A stretch of 64,000 nucleotides of DNA from an uncultured Lewinella sp. (GCA_937873655.1 CALMYQ010000086.1:1-64000); one strand, 5' to 3'. Shown: positions 54,348 through 63,756, numbered from the stretch's first letter. Notes: generated by a model from the letters alone, not told the origin. A program made the numbers and translations.

Positions 54348-55472
54348 TCAATCCCGTCCATATTTCTTCATCAGTTCCAGCACCTCATCAACCGGCAATT
54401 CCTCCACAGTTCGCCCGTTCCCGGTCATGGTCTTGGCGGCAAAAAGCGAGTTGATGACGGCCTCTTCGGTGGCTTCGATGACGGCGAGAAAGAGCGGCGA
54501 TACGGCGTCATTGTGCAGGGTGGACTGGTTTAAAACCGGGTTTTCCATGTTATAGGGCACCCTAAGACCTTCCGCCGTTGAAAACGCGATGACATAATCC
54601 CCGCTGCCGTTGCTGGCGATGCCGCCGGTACGGCCGAGGCCGAGCATGGCGCGTTTGGCCAGCCGTTTGAGGTTGCGCGCGTCGAGCGGGGCGTCGGTGG
54701 CCACGACGATCATGCAGGAACCGTCGCCGTTTTCTTCGAGCTGGCGGCGGAAGGCGTATTGTTTCAGTTCCCGGCCCACGGGCACGCCGTTGATGGTGAG
54801 CACGCCGCCGAAATTGGTCTGCACCAGCACGCCGACGGTGTATCCACCCAGGTTGGCGGGCAGTTTGCGAGAGGCGGTACCGATACCGCCCTTGAAGCCG
54901 AAGCAGACGGTACCCGTTCCGGCGCCGATGTTGCCTTCCTGGACCGGTCCGTCCTTGGCGGCGGCGATGGCGGCCAGTACTTGTTCTTTCGTGAGGTGGC
55001 GGCCGCGGATATCGTTGAGCCCGCCGTCGTTGGTTTCACCGACCACAGCGTTGACCGAACGGACGTCATCATTGCCTTCCTGCGACAGCGTATAATCGAT
55101 CAGGGCATCCATGGCGGTAGGTACGCTGAGGGTGTTGGTGAGTATGATCGGCGTTTCCAGGTTGCCCAGTTCCTCCACCTGCGTATAACCCGCAAGCTTG
55201 CCGAAGCCGTTGCCCAGGTAGATGCCGGCGGGTACTTTTTGTTGGAAGATCGGCCCGTCGTAAGGCAGGATGGCCGTGGCGCCGGTCCGGATATGCTCCC
55301 CTTCGATCAGGGTAAAATGGCCGACCTTTACGCCGGCAACATCCGTAATCGCGTTGTGGGCGCCAGGCGGCATTACGCCGATGACAATGCCCAGGTCCCG
55401 CGGGCGGTTTTGGGCGTGACTTGTAATGGAGGTCATCGTCAAAATGATGGAAGTTATGATGGAGAATTTCAT
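54348..55472 (-). CDS. P1-family (S58) peptidase, DmpA-like
   Basis: A 374-residue exported N-terminal-nucleophile-type aminopeptidase (signal MKFSIITSIILTMTSITSHAQ). Typical blocks are PGAHNAITDVAGVKVGHFTL, KVPAGIYLGNGFGKLAGYTQVEELG, VVGETNDGGLND, GTGTVCFGFKGGIGTASR and NFGGVLTINGVPVG. The nucleophile Ser after self-cleavage is in GDGSCMIVVATDAPL. DmpA/BapA enzymes take D-, L- or beta-amino acid peptides from the N-terminus; specificity here is unknown. The start codon is at the edge of a long TTCGATTGA repeat, so its promoter is displaced or embedded in repeat DNA. Confidence 0.9.
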   Translation of the reverse strand: MKFSIITSIILTMTSITSHAQNRPRDLGIVIGVMPPGAHNAITDVAGVKVGHFTLIEGEHIRTGATAILPYDGPIFQQKVPAGIYLGNGFGKLAGYTQVEELGNLETPIILTNTLSVPTAMDALIDYTLSQEGNDDVRSVNAVVGETNDGGLNDIRGRHLTKEQVLAAIAAAKDGPVQEGNIGAGTGTVCFGFKGGIGTASRKLPANLGGYTVGVLVQTNFGGVLTINGVPVGRELKQYAFRRQLEENGDGSCMIVVATDAPLDARNLKRLAKRAMLGLGRTGGIASNGSGDYVIAFSTAEGLRVPYNMENPVLNQSTLHNDAVSPLFLAVIEATEEAVINSLFAAKTMTGNGRTVEELPVDEVLELMKKYGRD

Positions 55473-55585
55473 TCGATTTTTCGATTGATTCGATTGATTC
55501 GATTGGTTCGATTGATTCGATTGATTCGATTGGTTCGATTTTTCGATTTTTCGATTGGTTCGATTGATTCGATTTTTCGATTAGT
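55467..55585 (-). repeat. TTCGATTGA degenerate tandem repeat
   Basis: About a dozen units of TTCGATTGA / TTCGATTGG / TTCGATTTT abutting the P1 peptidase start codon. Two similar words occur at 5030-5110 upstream of the FtsX-type permease. Confidence 0.85.
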
Positions 55586-55741
55586 ACGCCCGTTGATTAG
55601 GAAAATCGGAACATTCGGATCAATCAGCTTAATCGGATTAATAAATTGATTCAATTGGTTTGATTGAAAAACTTTAACAAGCGCTTAACGTATAAAATCC
55701 AATTTCAGACGTTATGATACGCGTAACCAAAATTACAACAA

Positions 55742-56461
55742 ATGATCAAAAGATTGACTGTATTGGCCTTATTGTCGACCCTGGTTGTAGGGCTGCCTGC
55801 GCAAGGGTTGAAGGACCTGATGAATAAAGCGAAGAAGGAATTGACCGGCGGCTCGGACGACGAAACCGGGTCGGGCCTGAAAGAAGCGCTGAATGTGGGC
55901 GTGAAAGAAGCTGTAGATTTTTTGTCCACCCCTGACGGCTACTATAAAAGCGCGTACAAGATCCTGTTGCCCGAGGAAGTGCTGGAAGTGACCGGCAAGC
56001 TCAAGTCGGTACCCGGTTTTGCGGATGTAGAAGACCAGCTGATCGAAAAGATGAACCGCGCAGCGGAAGACGCCGCATCCAAAGCCACCCCAATCTTTGT
56101 GGACGCCATCAAACAAATGACCTTCAAGGACGCCATGAACATACTCATGGGCCAGAAGGACGCGGCTACCCGCTACCTGGAGCGCACCACCTTCGACGGA
56201 CTGTACAACGCCTTCAAACCGGTGGTCGTTGAATCCCTCGACAAGGTGAACGCCCGGACCTACTGGCGCGGCGCGGTGACGGCCTACAACAAGATCCCGT
56301 TCGTGAAAAAGACCAATCCCGAACTGGATGACTACGTGACCCGCAAGGCGCTTTCCGGCCTTTTCGGCATGATCGAGACCAAGGAAGCGGATATCCGTTC
56401 CAATCCGGCAGCCCGTACGTCGGAACTGTTGAAGAAGGTATTCGCCAAACAGGATAAATAA
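55742..56461 (+). CDS. DUF4197 protein
   Basis: A 239-residue exported protein (signal MIKRLTVLALLSTLVVGLPAQ). It has DUF4197 family features: GSGLKEALNVGVKEAVDFLSTPDGYYKSAYKILLPEEV, a central helix pair with MNRAAEDAASKATPIFVDAI, YWRGAVTAYNKIPFVKKTNPELDDYVTRKALSGLFGMIETKEADIRSNPAARTSELLKKVF. This is a compact helical periplasmic protein of unknown role, widely found in Proteobacteria and Bacteroidota. It is transcribed divergently from the P1 peptidase, separated by the TTCGATTGA repeats. Confidence 0.88.
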   Translation: MIKRLTVLALLSTLVVGLPAQGLKDLMNKAKKELTGGSDDETGSGLKEALNVGVKEAVDFLSTPDGYYKSAYKILLPEEVLEVTGKLKSVPGFADVEDQLIEKMNRAAEDAASKATPIFVDAIKQMTFKDAMNILMGQKDAATRYLERTTFDGLYNAFKPVVVESLDKVNARTYWRGAVTAYNKIPFVKKTNPELDDYVTRKALSGLFGMIETKEADIRSNPAARTSELLKKVFAKQDK

Positions 56462-56463
56462 GG

Positions 56464-56503
56464 CAGTTGTCAGTGATCGGTTGACAGTGGTCAGTTGACA
56501 GTC
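56464..56503 (+). repeat. CAGTTGTCAGTGATCGG low-complexity repeat
   Basis: CAGTTGTCAG/GTTGACAGTGG words immediately after the DUF4197 gene; the same class as 2321-2358. Confidence 0.7.
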
Positions 56504-56704
56504 ATTTCCCGCGGATTTCGGGGATCAATACAGAAAAATGGGAATCAATCCGTCTGCGAGATCTTCGAAATCTGCGGAAAAAGATCAATCATCATAATGG
56601 AACCGGCACTGGTTCATCACCCCTTCGCGAGCGGCTCTGCCTCCATGCGGCTACCTGCAAGCCTCCGACTCATCCTACAAAAAATCCCCCTAAATTACGC
56701 CCCT

Positions 56705-57940
56705 TTATTCAACTGCGACCTTTCCACGCGCTACTATCCGGCTGTCCTCCCAAACCTCATAAAAGTACAAACCTGACGGCAGGCGGCTCACTTCAATTGC
56801 ATTGTCCCGGCCGGATAAACCCTGGTTCACCACCGCACGGCCTTGCGCATCCAAAAGCCGGAAAAGCGCTTTTGCTGTCATTGATATAGATCTTTCCGTC
56901 AGGCGCCAATTGGGCAAGATAAAACGTGGTAGAATATCCTGGTGGTTGAAAAAATCCATCCCAAACGGCAATGGTATCTTTGGATGCCGGAATATCATCT
57001 GCCCAAAGATCGTATTGGTATAAATATTTGAAGGAGGGCACGTATAAAAAACGGGAATTGGGGGAAATGGCAACTCCACCTGCCCAGGCACTGTCGGCGT
57101 AAGTCCATTGAACAGGTCTGCTTAACTCTCCAGTGCAACGATCAAAGTTGTAAACAGCAATATGGAAATCGCTTCCTATTCCACCACCAATATGCACATT
57201 GGCAAACTTTGTCCCATCCGGTGAAAAAACAGCCTGCCCTACTCCTGGTGAGGGAATAGGAATCCCAATAGATTGTATCCCATAATTTAATATTCCTTTC
57301 GGTGTAACCAGAAAGCGATAGTATCTATTTGTATTGTACTTGCGCAGTAAAATCCACCAATCACGACCATTAGCATGACGTGTACTTGTTATTTTTCCTA
57401 ATTCATATATATCCTGTTGAATTACTTTATTTTTTTTAATCACTTTTCCATTTGGATACCCCTTATGGTTTATAACCGTACAATAAAAATTTTTACTATA
57501 GAAACTGTGAATACCATCAGGTAATTCCTTGTCTAAATGAATGAGATAATAATATATTGAGTCCATTTCTGAGACAGGTAATATTAATACACCTTGATCA
57601 AGAAGATAACCATATTCTTGCTGTGAATTGGCATGTTGACCTGGATTCAAACCGTTACCATTTTCCATTACTTCGTTCAATACGTTATAAACATTGATCC
57701 CATTGGTATAAAAAAGCAAATGGCCTGAAGTGTCAGATATACTGGCATTCGTTAAAAAAAAATTACAGTCCCTGAATTCATAATAAATATCGATCGGATC
57801 GTAATTGAAATCGATTACCGTTCCCCATACTGAGCCGAATTTGGATTACTCCCATAGCCAAGTAACCAGATAAAATCCTCATTCTGCCCCGCCAACAAAA
57901 CCGGAGCAAAGATCATCGCCAGCAGTATTTTCCTGTTCAT
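56705..57940 (-). pseudogene. T9SS beta-propeller protein, frameshifted and internally deleted
   Basis: A broken secreted protein gene. The N-terminus at 57940 (MNRKILLAMIFAPVLLAGQ, signal peptide) is followed by NEDFIWLLGYGSNPNSAQYG. A one-base change within 57818-57826 then shifts the frame, producing a stop at 57815-57817; the family sequence resumes in another frame (VIDFNYDPIDIYYEFRDCNFFL, then LLFYTNGINVYNVLNEVMENGNG). Propeller blades continue (SPDGTKFANVHIGGGIGSDFHIAVYNFDRCTGELS, DSAWAGGVAISPNSRFLYVPS) to APDGKIYIND near 56876. There the frame shifts again straight into a T9SS sorting tail (LFRLLDAQGRAVVNQ...LPSGLYFYEVWEDSRIVA), so the segment that normally lies between, usually including a PKD-like domain, is gone. 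Confidence 0.85.
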
Positions 57941-58460
57941 AGCAACTGGGTTTTTACATAGCACCTTAATGGTTCAATTTTCCTGATTTTTATCGATTTC
58001 CACCCTGGTTTTGTCTGAAAATGACCTATATTTGACCCCGTCCATCGAACCTGCGGGCAAATCTGCTTGTTTCATTGCCGAATAATAGCCCAACTATTTT
58101 CATTTTTGAATGAGGCATCCATATCGATGCTGATCAGGTTTGAGTAGCATCCAATCCGGTTCTTTGCCTGGCATGCAGGCTCAATTCTTCAGTTCCTCGA
58201 TTCCTCGCATTGAATTGAACAAACCCATAGAACAATGGAAAAAGTGTCCAATGTGTTTAGAGTACTATTTATGCTGTTTCTTTTCGGCATTTGTTATTTT
58301 CTGTTTTTTATGCCGCAGATTATGAATTAGCGGTATTCCATATCGCGGTTTTTATTCTTCTTCCAGCCAGGTCTTTTTCAAACTCTCCTGGAGGCCGAGA
58401 CCGTTCAGAATTTTGTGTCAACAGGATTTTTAGCACGCGCAGCGTGATGAAAATCAGAAC

Positions 58461-58484
58461 TTTGCGTCTTTGCGTCTTCGCGTG
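58461..58484. repeat. TTTGCGTCTTTGCGTCTTCG repeat
   Basis: Three imperfect copies of TTTGCGTC/TTCGCGTG. It is similar in word content to the AACCGCAAAAGTC arms at 36769-36850 read from the other strand. Confidence 0.6.
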
Positions 58485-58740
58485 AAACACACTTTATTGA
58501 ACGGCCTCCGGAGGCCGAACGCCCACCCCCTATACAGGGAGTCGAAGCGATGGACCATGGCAGCTGTCACGCATTATATTCCAGGTGATTGGTAAACAAA
58601 GCGAGCGGCTTTTCAGCTCGGCTTCAAGTTGTCCTCTCCTGCGGAACGGCCCGATCGCCGGCCTTGAACGCGCTGATTTTTATCCGGCCTCCCAAAATAA
58701 ATGAAAACGTGAAATTGAATTTTCTCCATTTTTCCAAATC

Positions 58741-58843
58741 AACCACCGAAATCAGTTCCTCAGTTCCTCCCCCGACCGCCGGAGCTCATCAGGAGCGAAG
58801 GAGGTGATTCCTCAGTTCCTCAATTCCTCGACTCCTCCCTTCC
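58741..58843 (+). repeat. CTCAGTTCCTC degenerate tandem repeat with hairpin
   Basis: Two blocks of CTCAGTTCCTC-like words flanking a CCGACCGCCGG...GAAGGAGG segment, the same composite layout as 5134-5208 and 24112-24197. Confidence 0.7.
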
Positions 58844-58858
58844 TCCCCATAATTTCCC

Positions 58859-58866
58859 TACTTTTG
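58859..58866 (+). promoter_or_regulatory. -7 box for ftcD
   Basis: TACTTTTG, 22 nt before the ATG at 58889. Confidence 0.6.
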
Positions 58867-58888
58867 CCAACCCTAAACGAATCGAACT

Positions 58889-60571
58889 ATGTTGCCACTC
58901 ATCGAATGCGTGCCCAATTTCAGCGAGGGCCGCGATATGACCGTCATCAAACAGATCACCGACGCCATCGAAGCCGTCGAAGGCGTCAAATTGCTGGACG
59001 TCGATCCGGGCAAGGCCACCAACCGGACCGTCGTCACCTTCGTTGGTGCGCCCGAACCGGTGATCGAAGCCGCTTTTGCCGCCATCAGGACCGCCGCGCG
59101 CCTGATCGACATGAGCAAACACCAGGGCGAACACCCGCGCATGGGCGCTACGGATGTCTGCCCGCTGATCCCGGTCGCCGGTATTTCGATGGAGGAATGC
59201 GTACAATGGGCCCGGAAACTGGCCGAACGCGTGGGCAAAGAACTGGAGATCCCGGTGTACCTGTACGAAAGCGCCGCTGCCCGCCCCGAGCGCCGAAACC
59301 TGGCTGCTATCCGGTCGGGCGAATACGAGGCCCTGCCGGACAAGCTCACCAAGGCTGAGTGGAAACCCGATTTTGGTCCTGCAAAATTCAATGCACGGGC
59401 AGGCGCTGCTGTTATTGGAGCGAGAGATTTCCTGATCGCTTACAACGTGAACCTCAATACGACTTCCGTCCGGCGGGCCAACTCTGTGGCGTTCGACGTG
59501 CGGGAACAGGGCCGCATCCTCCGGGACGGCGACCCGATCACCGGGCCGGTCATCAAGGACCATGACGGCGAACCGGTGCGGCAACCCGGCATGTGCAAGG
59601 CGGTCAAGGCCATCGGCTGGTATATCGAAGAGTACGGCATCGCACAGGTCTCCATGAACCTGACGAACATCAATCAGACCCCGCTCCATACCGCCTTCGA
59701 AGCGTGTTGCGAAAGCGCCAATAGTCGCGGCATGCGGGTAACCGGGTCAGAACTGGTCGGCCTGATGCCCCTGAAAGTGATCCTGGACGCCGGGCGCCAT
59801 TTCCTGAAAAAACAACAGCGGTCGGTCGGCGTCTCCGAGGAGGAGATCATCAAGATCGCAGTCAAATCGATGGGACTCGACGAACTCGGCCCGTTCGATC
59901 CCAAAAAGAAAATTATCGAATACCAGCTCAGGGACGCCGCATCTACTCGGCTCCAGGATATGAACCTCCGGGCTTTTGCCAACGAAACGGCCGCCGAAAG
60001 TCCCGCGCCGGGCGGCGGTTCCATCGCGGCTTATGTAGGGGCGCTGGGGGCTTCGCTCGGGGTGATGGTCGCCAACCTCTCCAGCCACAAGCGCGGCTGG
60101 GACGACCGCTGGGAGGAATTCTCCGCCTGGGCTGAAAAAGGGCAGGAGATCAAAGACGCCCTGCTCCGGCTGGTGGACGAAGATACCCAGGCCTTCCAGG
60201 GGATCATGGAGGCTTTTCAACTCCCCAAAGGGACGGACGCCGAAAAGGCAGCGCGAAAACAGGCCATCCAGGCCGCCACCAAACAGGCCATCGAAACGCC
60301 GTACCGGACCATGGAACTCGCCTTTTCTTCTTTTGAATTGCTGGAGCAAATGGTCAGAACGGGCAACCCCAACTCCATCAGTGATGGGGCAGTGGGTGCG
60401 CTCTGCGCCAGGGCAGCCGTTCACGGCGCGTACCTCAACGTGACGATCAACGCCAAAGACCTCGACGACAAGGCGTATACCGCCGAACTGCTCCGCAAAG
60501 GAAAGGAAATGGCCGAAGCCGCCGACCGGATGGAGCAGGAGATCGTGGCGCTGGCGCGGTCAGGGATGTAG
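58889..60571 (+). CDS. ftcD: bifunctional glutamate formimidoyltransferase / formimidoyl-THF cyclodeaminase
   Basis: A 560-residue fusion that passes the formimino group of formiminoglutamate to tetrahydrofolate and releases ammonia, the last step of one histidine degradation route. The N-terminal transferase half (residues 1-330) has ECVPNFSEGRDMTVI, MSKHQGEHPRMGATDVCPLIP, RAGAAVIGARDFLIAYNVNLNT and LTNINQTPLHTAFEA. The cyclodeaminase half (about 345-560) has FANETAAESPAPGGGSIAAYVGALGASLG and NPNSISDGAVGALCARAA. The stand-alone hut genes are not in the window. An inverted repeat follows the stop. Confidence 0.95.
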   Translation: MLPLIECVPNFSEGRDMTVIKQITDAIEAVEGVKLLDVDPGKATNRTVVTFVGAPEPVIEAAFAAIRTAARLIDMSKHQGEHPRMGATDVCPLIPVAGISMEECVQWARKLAERVGKELEIPVYLYESAAARPERRNLAAIRSGEYEALPDKLTKAEWKPDFGPAKFNARAGAAVIGARDFLIAYNVNLNTTSVRRANSVAFDVREQGRILRDGDPITGPVIKDHDGEPVRQPGMCKAVKAIGWYIEEYGIAQVSMNLTNINQTPLHTAFEACCESANSRGMRVTGSELVGLMPLKVILDAGRHFLKKQQRSVGVSEEEIIKIAVKSMGLDELGPFDPKKKIIEYQLRDAASTRLQDMNLRAFANETAAESPAPGGGSIAAYVGALGASLGVMVANLSSHKRGWDDRWEEFSAWAEKGQEIKDALLRLVDEDTQAFQGIMEAFQLPKGTDAEKAARKQAIQAATKQAIETPYRTMELAFSSFELLEQMVRTGNPNSISDGAVGALCARAAVHGAYLNVTINAKDLDDKAYTAELLRKGKEMAEAADRMEQEIVALARSGM

Positions 60572-60611
60572 CCCCTTCTATGCTGCCCCGTTTTTTGGAT
60601 GGAGAGAGCGG

Positions 60612-60671
60612 GTGAGGGGGAGAGTGGGTGAAACGCAGTGCCTTCACCCGCTCACCCACTCTCCCCCTCAC
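60612..60671. repeat. 20-bp perfect inverted repeat downstream of ftcD
   Basis: Left arm 60612-60631 (GTGAGGGGGAGAGTGGGTGA) and right arm 60652-60671 are exact reverse complements, with a 20-nt loop. It could end ftcD transcription although no T tract follows. Confidence 0.75.
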
Positions 60672-60765
60672 TAAGTCTCCCCCTCTCCTCATCTGGCCCG
60701 GTAGTACTGAGGTCTTCGTATCCTCACCTCCTCCGGCCCCCGGGATGCCGCCGGCAGTACTGAGT

Positions 60766-60825
60766 TCGATTCCTCGATTCCTCAGTTCCTCGATTCCTCA
60801 GTTCCTCGATTCCTCAGTTCCTCTC
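60766..60825 (+). repeat. CTCAGTTCCTCGATTC tandem repeat
   Basis: About 3.5 units of the 16-bp word CTCAGTTCCTCGATTC, between ftcD and the antirepressor gene. Confidence 0.85.
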
Positions 60826-60987
60826 TCTCAAAGGCCCACAAAACAGCCAACAATCAGGGGTAATAATTTCAAACAAAAAATTTAAAAATTGTTTTAAAAG
60901 GCCTCTTTACAGGATACATTTCACCCAACCCCCTTAAAACAAAGGGAGTGTGATTTAAATTTTGTTGAAAATTTTTTGTTTAAACTA

Positions 60988-61018
60988 TTGACAAATACAA
61001 ACATTTGATGTATATTTG
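60988..61018 (+). promoter_or_regulatory. antirepressor gene promoter
   Basis: TTG (60988-60990), a 20-nt spacer and TATATTTG (61011-61018), in an AT-rich stretch, 23 nt before the ATG. It is among the best -33/-7 matches in the window. Confidence 0.75.
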
Positions 61019-61041
61019 CTGTGAAATAACTTTCTACGACC

Positions 61042-61836
61042 ATGGAACTGCAAGTTTTAGTCAGTAAAAAAGGAACGAAAGTTGTCACGGCAACGGATCT
61101 GCACCAGGCATTGGAAATGCCGAATCACCACTATTCGGTGAACGTGAAAAAGTGGTTGAATGACTTTTATGATTTTGAAGACGGTATCCGAAAGCCGGTC
61201 CGGATGCAGGATTTTGCGCCCCGGAAAGTCGGCGACAACCCCATTCTCGACGATTACTACCTTTCAATAGAATTCGCCAAAAAGATCACGCTCTATTCCA
61301 GGAGCAAGTTCAAACTTCGGTTTGCCAAGTGGTTTGACCGGCTGGAAATGGAAGAAGGCAGCCTGCGCAATCTGAGCCAGGAACAGGCCCTCCACCTCGC
61401 CGAACTGACCAAGGCCATGAGCCGGGTTTCCTGCCAGGAAGCCGCCGAACGGGAACACCTCCGCATGTACAAGTCCCGCAATGAAGGCCAGGCCAACAAT
61501 TGGTGGGCCTACCGGGCAGAAGTGCTCGGGTATACCGCCGAGGAACTCCGGGATAAGTTGCGCCGTCACGGCAAAAGCGCCCAGGGTAAAAACCAGCGGC
61601 AACTCCTGGCATCCGTCGATAAATACGAATTGGTGCGGGCCGGAGTGATCGACCTGTTTGTCTCCATCGGGAAAACAGCGGAATACGCCCGCCAGATGGG
61701 CGACCTGGCCAAATCCTTTGCCAAAGGTTTTGCCCTGGAGATCACCGACGACCGCGAAGGGATGGACCTCTTTTCCTCAACAGCCAATGCCAATGCATTC
61801 CGGGAGTTGCAGGCTTTTATGCTGGATGCCGCTTAA
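61042..61836 (+). CDS. phage-type antirepressor-like protein
   Basis: A 264-residue protein of the antirepressor kind seen in Bacteroidota phages and mobile elements. The N-terminal part (MELQVLVSKKGTKVVTATDLHQALEMPNHHYSVNVKKWLNDFYDF) resembles the DNA-binding AntA/BRO-like domain. NPILDDYYLSIEFAKKITLYSRSKFKLRFAKWFDRLE and a helical C-terminal domain (RDKLRRHGKSAQGKNQRQLLASVDKYELVRAGVIDLF) follow. No other phage gene is nearby, so it is a solitary domesticated or remnant copy, and its strong promoter suggests it is expressed. The target is unknown. Confidence 0.78.
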   Translation: MELQVLVSKKGTKVVTATDLHQALEMPNHHYSVNVKKWLNDFYDFEDGIRKPVRMQDFAPRKVGDNPILDDYYLSIEFAKKITLYSRSKFKLRFAKWFDRLEMEEGSLRNLSQEQALHLAELTKAMSRVSCQEAAEREHLRMYKSRNEGQANNWWAYRAEVLGYTAEELRDKLRRHGKSAQGKNQRQLLASVDKYELVRAGVIDLFVSIGKTAEYARQMGDLAKSFAKGFALEITDDREGMDLFSSTANANAFRELQAFMLDAA

Positions 61837-62058
61837 GCATTATTAAGCTTGCAAAGATTGATAAGCCTGAATTGATCTCCACGGACGATTATTTCGATTT
61901 CGCCAGATTATCTTTGCAATGATTAAATTGGGACGAACAGCCGAAGTAATAAAAGCAAATGAGGACAATTCCGGGCGCCTACCTAAGCAGAAGCGAGGTC
62001 GAAACACCTGCGTGAGATCCGGAACAACGGAGTGAAATCAAAGTCAAACAAGCGAAAT

Positions 62059-62445
62059 ATGGAAATGCTGACCAATGCCGTAGCGTGGTTTGAAATTCCG
62101 GTCACCAACTTTGATCGGGCCAAAAAATTTTACAGCGCCATCTACGATTATGAAATGCCTGAGTTTCCCATGGCGCCCGGCTACAGAATGGGCATCCTGC
62201 TGTATGATCAACCCGGCGGCGGAGTCGGCGGCGCCATCATGGAAGGTGAAGGATACAAACCCTCAAGTTCGGGCTCAAAAGTATACCTGAACGGCGGCAA
62301 AGACCTCAATACCGTCCTGGACCGTGTCGAAGCATCCGGCGGTAAAGTGGTATTAGCCAAAACCCTTATTACACCGGAATTGGGCTATTTCGCCACTTTC
62401 GAGGATACTGAAGGCAATCACATCTACCTGCATTCCATGGAATGA
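62059..62445 (+). CDS. VOC-family protein (glyoxalase/bleomycin-resistance fold)
   Basis: A 128-residue single-domain vicinal-oxygen-chelate protein. It runs AVAWFEIPVTNFDRAKKFYSAIYDYEMPEF to GVGGAIMEGEGYKPSSSGSKVYLNGGKDLNTVLDRVEASGGKVV and ends in ELGYFATFEDTEGNHIYLHS, the usual four-strand duplicated fold with metal-ligand His/Glu near the end. Such proteins range from metal-dependent lyases to binding proteins, and the specific role is not predictable. ATG 62059 is favoured over GTG 62032. It has no operon partner, and CTTCGACT palindromes follow the stop. Confidence 0.85.
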   Translation: MEMLTNAVAWFEIPVTNFDRAKKFYSAIYDYEMPEFPMAPGYRMGILLYDQPGGGVGGAIMEGEGYKPSSSGSKVYLNGGKDLNTVLDRVEASGGKVVLAKTLITPELGYFATFEDTEGNHIYLHSME

Positions 62446-62449
62446 AGTA

Positions 62450-62497
62450 GTAACTTCGACTCCGCTCAGTTACCTGACTCGACTCCGCTCAGTTACC
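62450..62497 (+). repeat. two CTTCGACT-type palindromic repeat units
   Basis: 62450-62473 (GTAAC...GTTAC ends around CTTCGACTCCGCTCA) and 62474-62497 (CGACTCCGCTCAGTTACC), immediately downstream of the VOC gene; a related unit lies at 376-399. Confidence 0.75.
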
Positions 62498-62733
62498 GGA
62501 TAGCCATCCTAAGTCTGAAGACTCACCAAACGACGGAAAGGAAATTCCTCCTTGTCCATAAAACGGCCGTGCGGTCCGCTGGGCAATCCAAAAAAGAGTG
62601 GGAAAAAACCGGCATTTTGAATGCAATCCGGAGAGGTCCGTTTTTTGTTTCGCGAAACAGCCGTTAAAATACTGCCAACCGTCAGGCGGGCCCCAGGACT
62701 GCCAACTGCCAACTGCAGGACTTCCAACTGATC

Positions 62734-63432
62734 TCACTCCCGCAAATCCTCCAAATGGTACCCCTGGTACTTGTTCTTATCAAAGGAGAAGTAATTGGCG
62801 GCAAAACTCTTGTTGGGCGTAAATTGCTCAATGGAGAAGGTGTACCGCGATCCGTCGCGGGCAAAGGCCTTGACGCTCATGATCTCGTTCTTACCCTTAT
62901 TGACCTCCATGCGCAGTTTGGCGTATTCAGAATTCTTATCCAGCGGTTTGAATTCCACCTCCTGAACGACTACCCCGCCCTTGCTGTATTCATTCAGCAA
63001 TTGGTACACGAATTCTCCTTTCTGGTAAAAGTTAAAAATAGATTCCGGCGTCAGCAGGCTGCCGGCGGTTTCTTCCGGGTCGGGCAGGTCGTTGATCTGT
63101 ACCTCTTTGTTGCCGTGCAGAATCATCCACAAGGCCTTGCCGTCCGATAAAACGGATTGAGCCGGCAACTCCAGCCAATATTTGGCGCCTTGCCTGGCAA
63201 TTTTACCTTTCTGAACCTCCTTGTCCTTTTCCGGGAGTTCGATCTCCAACTTAAAGGCTGCTTCAAGCGACTGATAGCCGTCGTATTTCTTGCGGAGTTT
63301 GTCCAGGATCGTTTTGGCTTCCGGGTCCGATTCGCTGGCTTTGACGTATTGGGTGTTCTGACCGGTGGCGGTAAGCCCCCAAAAAGTGATCAAAACCAGG
63401 AATGAAATCTGCTTTCTCATATGGTATTTCAT
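62734..63432 (-). CDS. LolA-like outer-membrane lipoprotein carrier
   Basis: A periplasmic lipoprotein chaperone-like protein of about 232 residues (signal peptide MRKQISFLVLITFWGLTATGQ; the start may be ATG 63432 or 63420). The LolA-type fold is visible as DPEAKTILDKLRKKYDGYQSLEAAFKLEIELPEKDKEVQKGKIARQGAKYWLELP, then SVLSDGKALWMILHGNKEVQINDLPDPE and SIFNFYQKGEFVYQLL. LolA carries lipoproteins from LolCDE to the outer membrane. In many Bacteroidota ftsK precedes it, but here its upstream DNA is gene-free repeat sequence. Confidence 0.88.
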   Translation of the reverse strand: MKYHMRKQISFLVLITFWGLTATGQNTQYVKASESDPEAKTILDKLRKKYDGYQSLEAAFKLEIELPEKDKEVQKGKIARQGAKYWLELPAQSVLSDGKALWMILHGNKEVQINDLPDPEETAGSLLTPESIFNFYQKGEFVYQLLNEYSKGGVVVQEVEFKPLDKNSEYAKLRMEVNKGKNEIMSVKAFARDGSRYTFSIEQFTPNKSFAANYFSFDKNKYQGYHLEDLRE

Positions 63433-63669
63433 GGTTTTCAATACAAGTTATTCAACGCTATTCTGACGCTGTTTATTCCTGGATGGAACGCCGCGGGGAC
63501 GTTAAAGTTTGTTAACAAATCGGCATGGCCATTAAAAACTGCTCGTGCGAAAAAACTTTTTACCGCATTTTGTCGTACATTTGCATAGCGAATTCACGAT
63601 ATAGCAACCCTGCCACTATCTTTACACCTTAGAAAATAAAATACCCTCCTGAGCAACGGTCAAATAATT

Positions 63670-63756
63670 ACTTCCCGATTTCAGTCGTTTAGTAAAGATT
63701 TAAGCGATTGACAATGAGCTTATTCAAGCTAAACGACTGAACTAAAGAGGGAAGTC
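63670..63756. repeat. imperfect inverted repeat
   Basis: TTCAGTCGTTTAG (63680-63692) pairs exactly with CTAAACGACTGAA (63729-63741); ACTTCCC (63670-63676) and GGGAAGT (63750-63756) extend the arms. It may be an insertion-end or MITE-like relic. Confidence 0.7.

Larger units (their letters stand above)
57941..58888. other. 948-bp region without a recognised gene
   Basis: Only short frames with no family resemblance. Contents are an AT-rich stretch, a CTTTGCGTCTTTGCG repeat (58461-58484), a GGCCTCCGGAGGCC palindrome (58503-58516), the CTCAGTTCCTC repeat array (58741-58843) and the ftcD -7 box. Confidence 0.65.

Noticed and set aside
58140..58485. Small frames in the 58-kb gene-free region
   Set aside because: No conserved motif, no promoter and overlap with repeat words.
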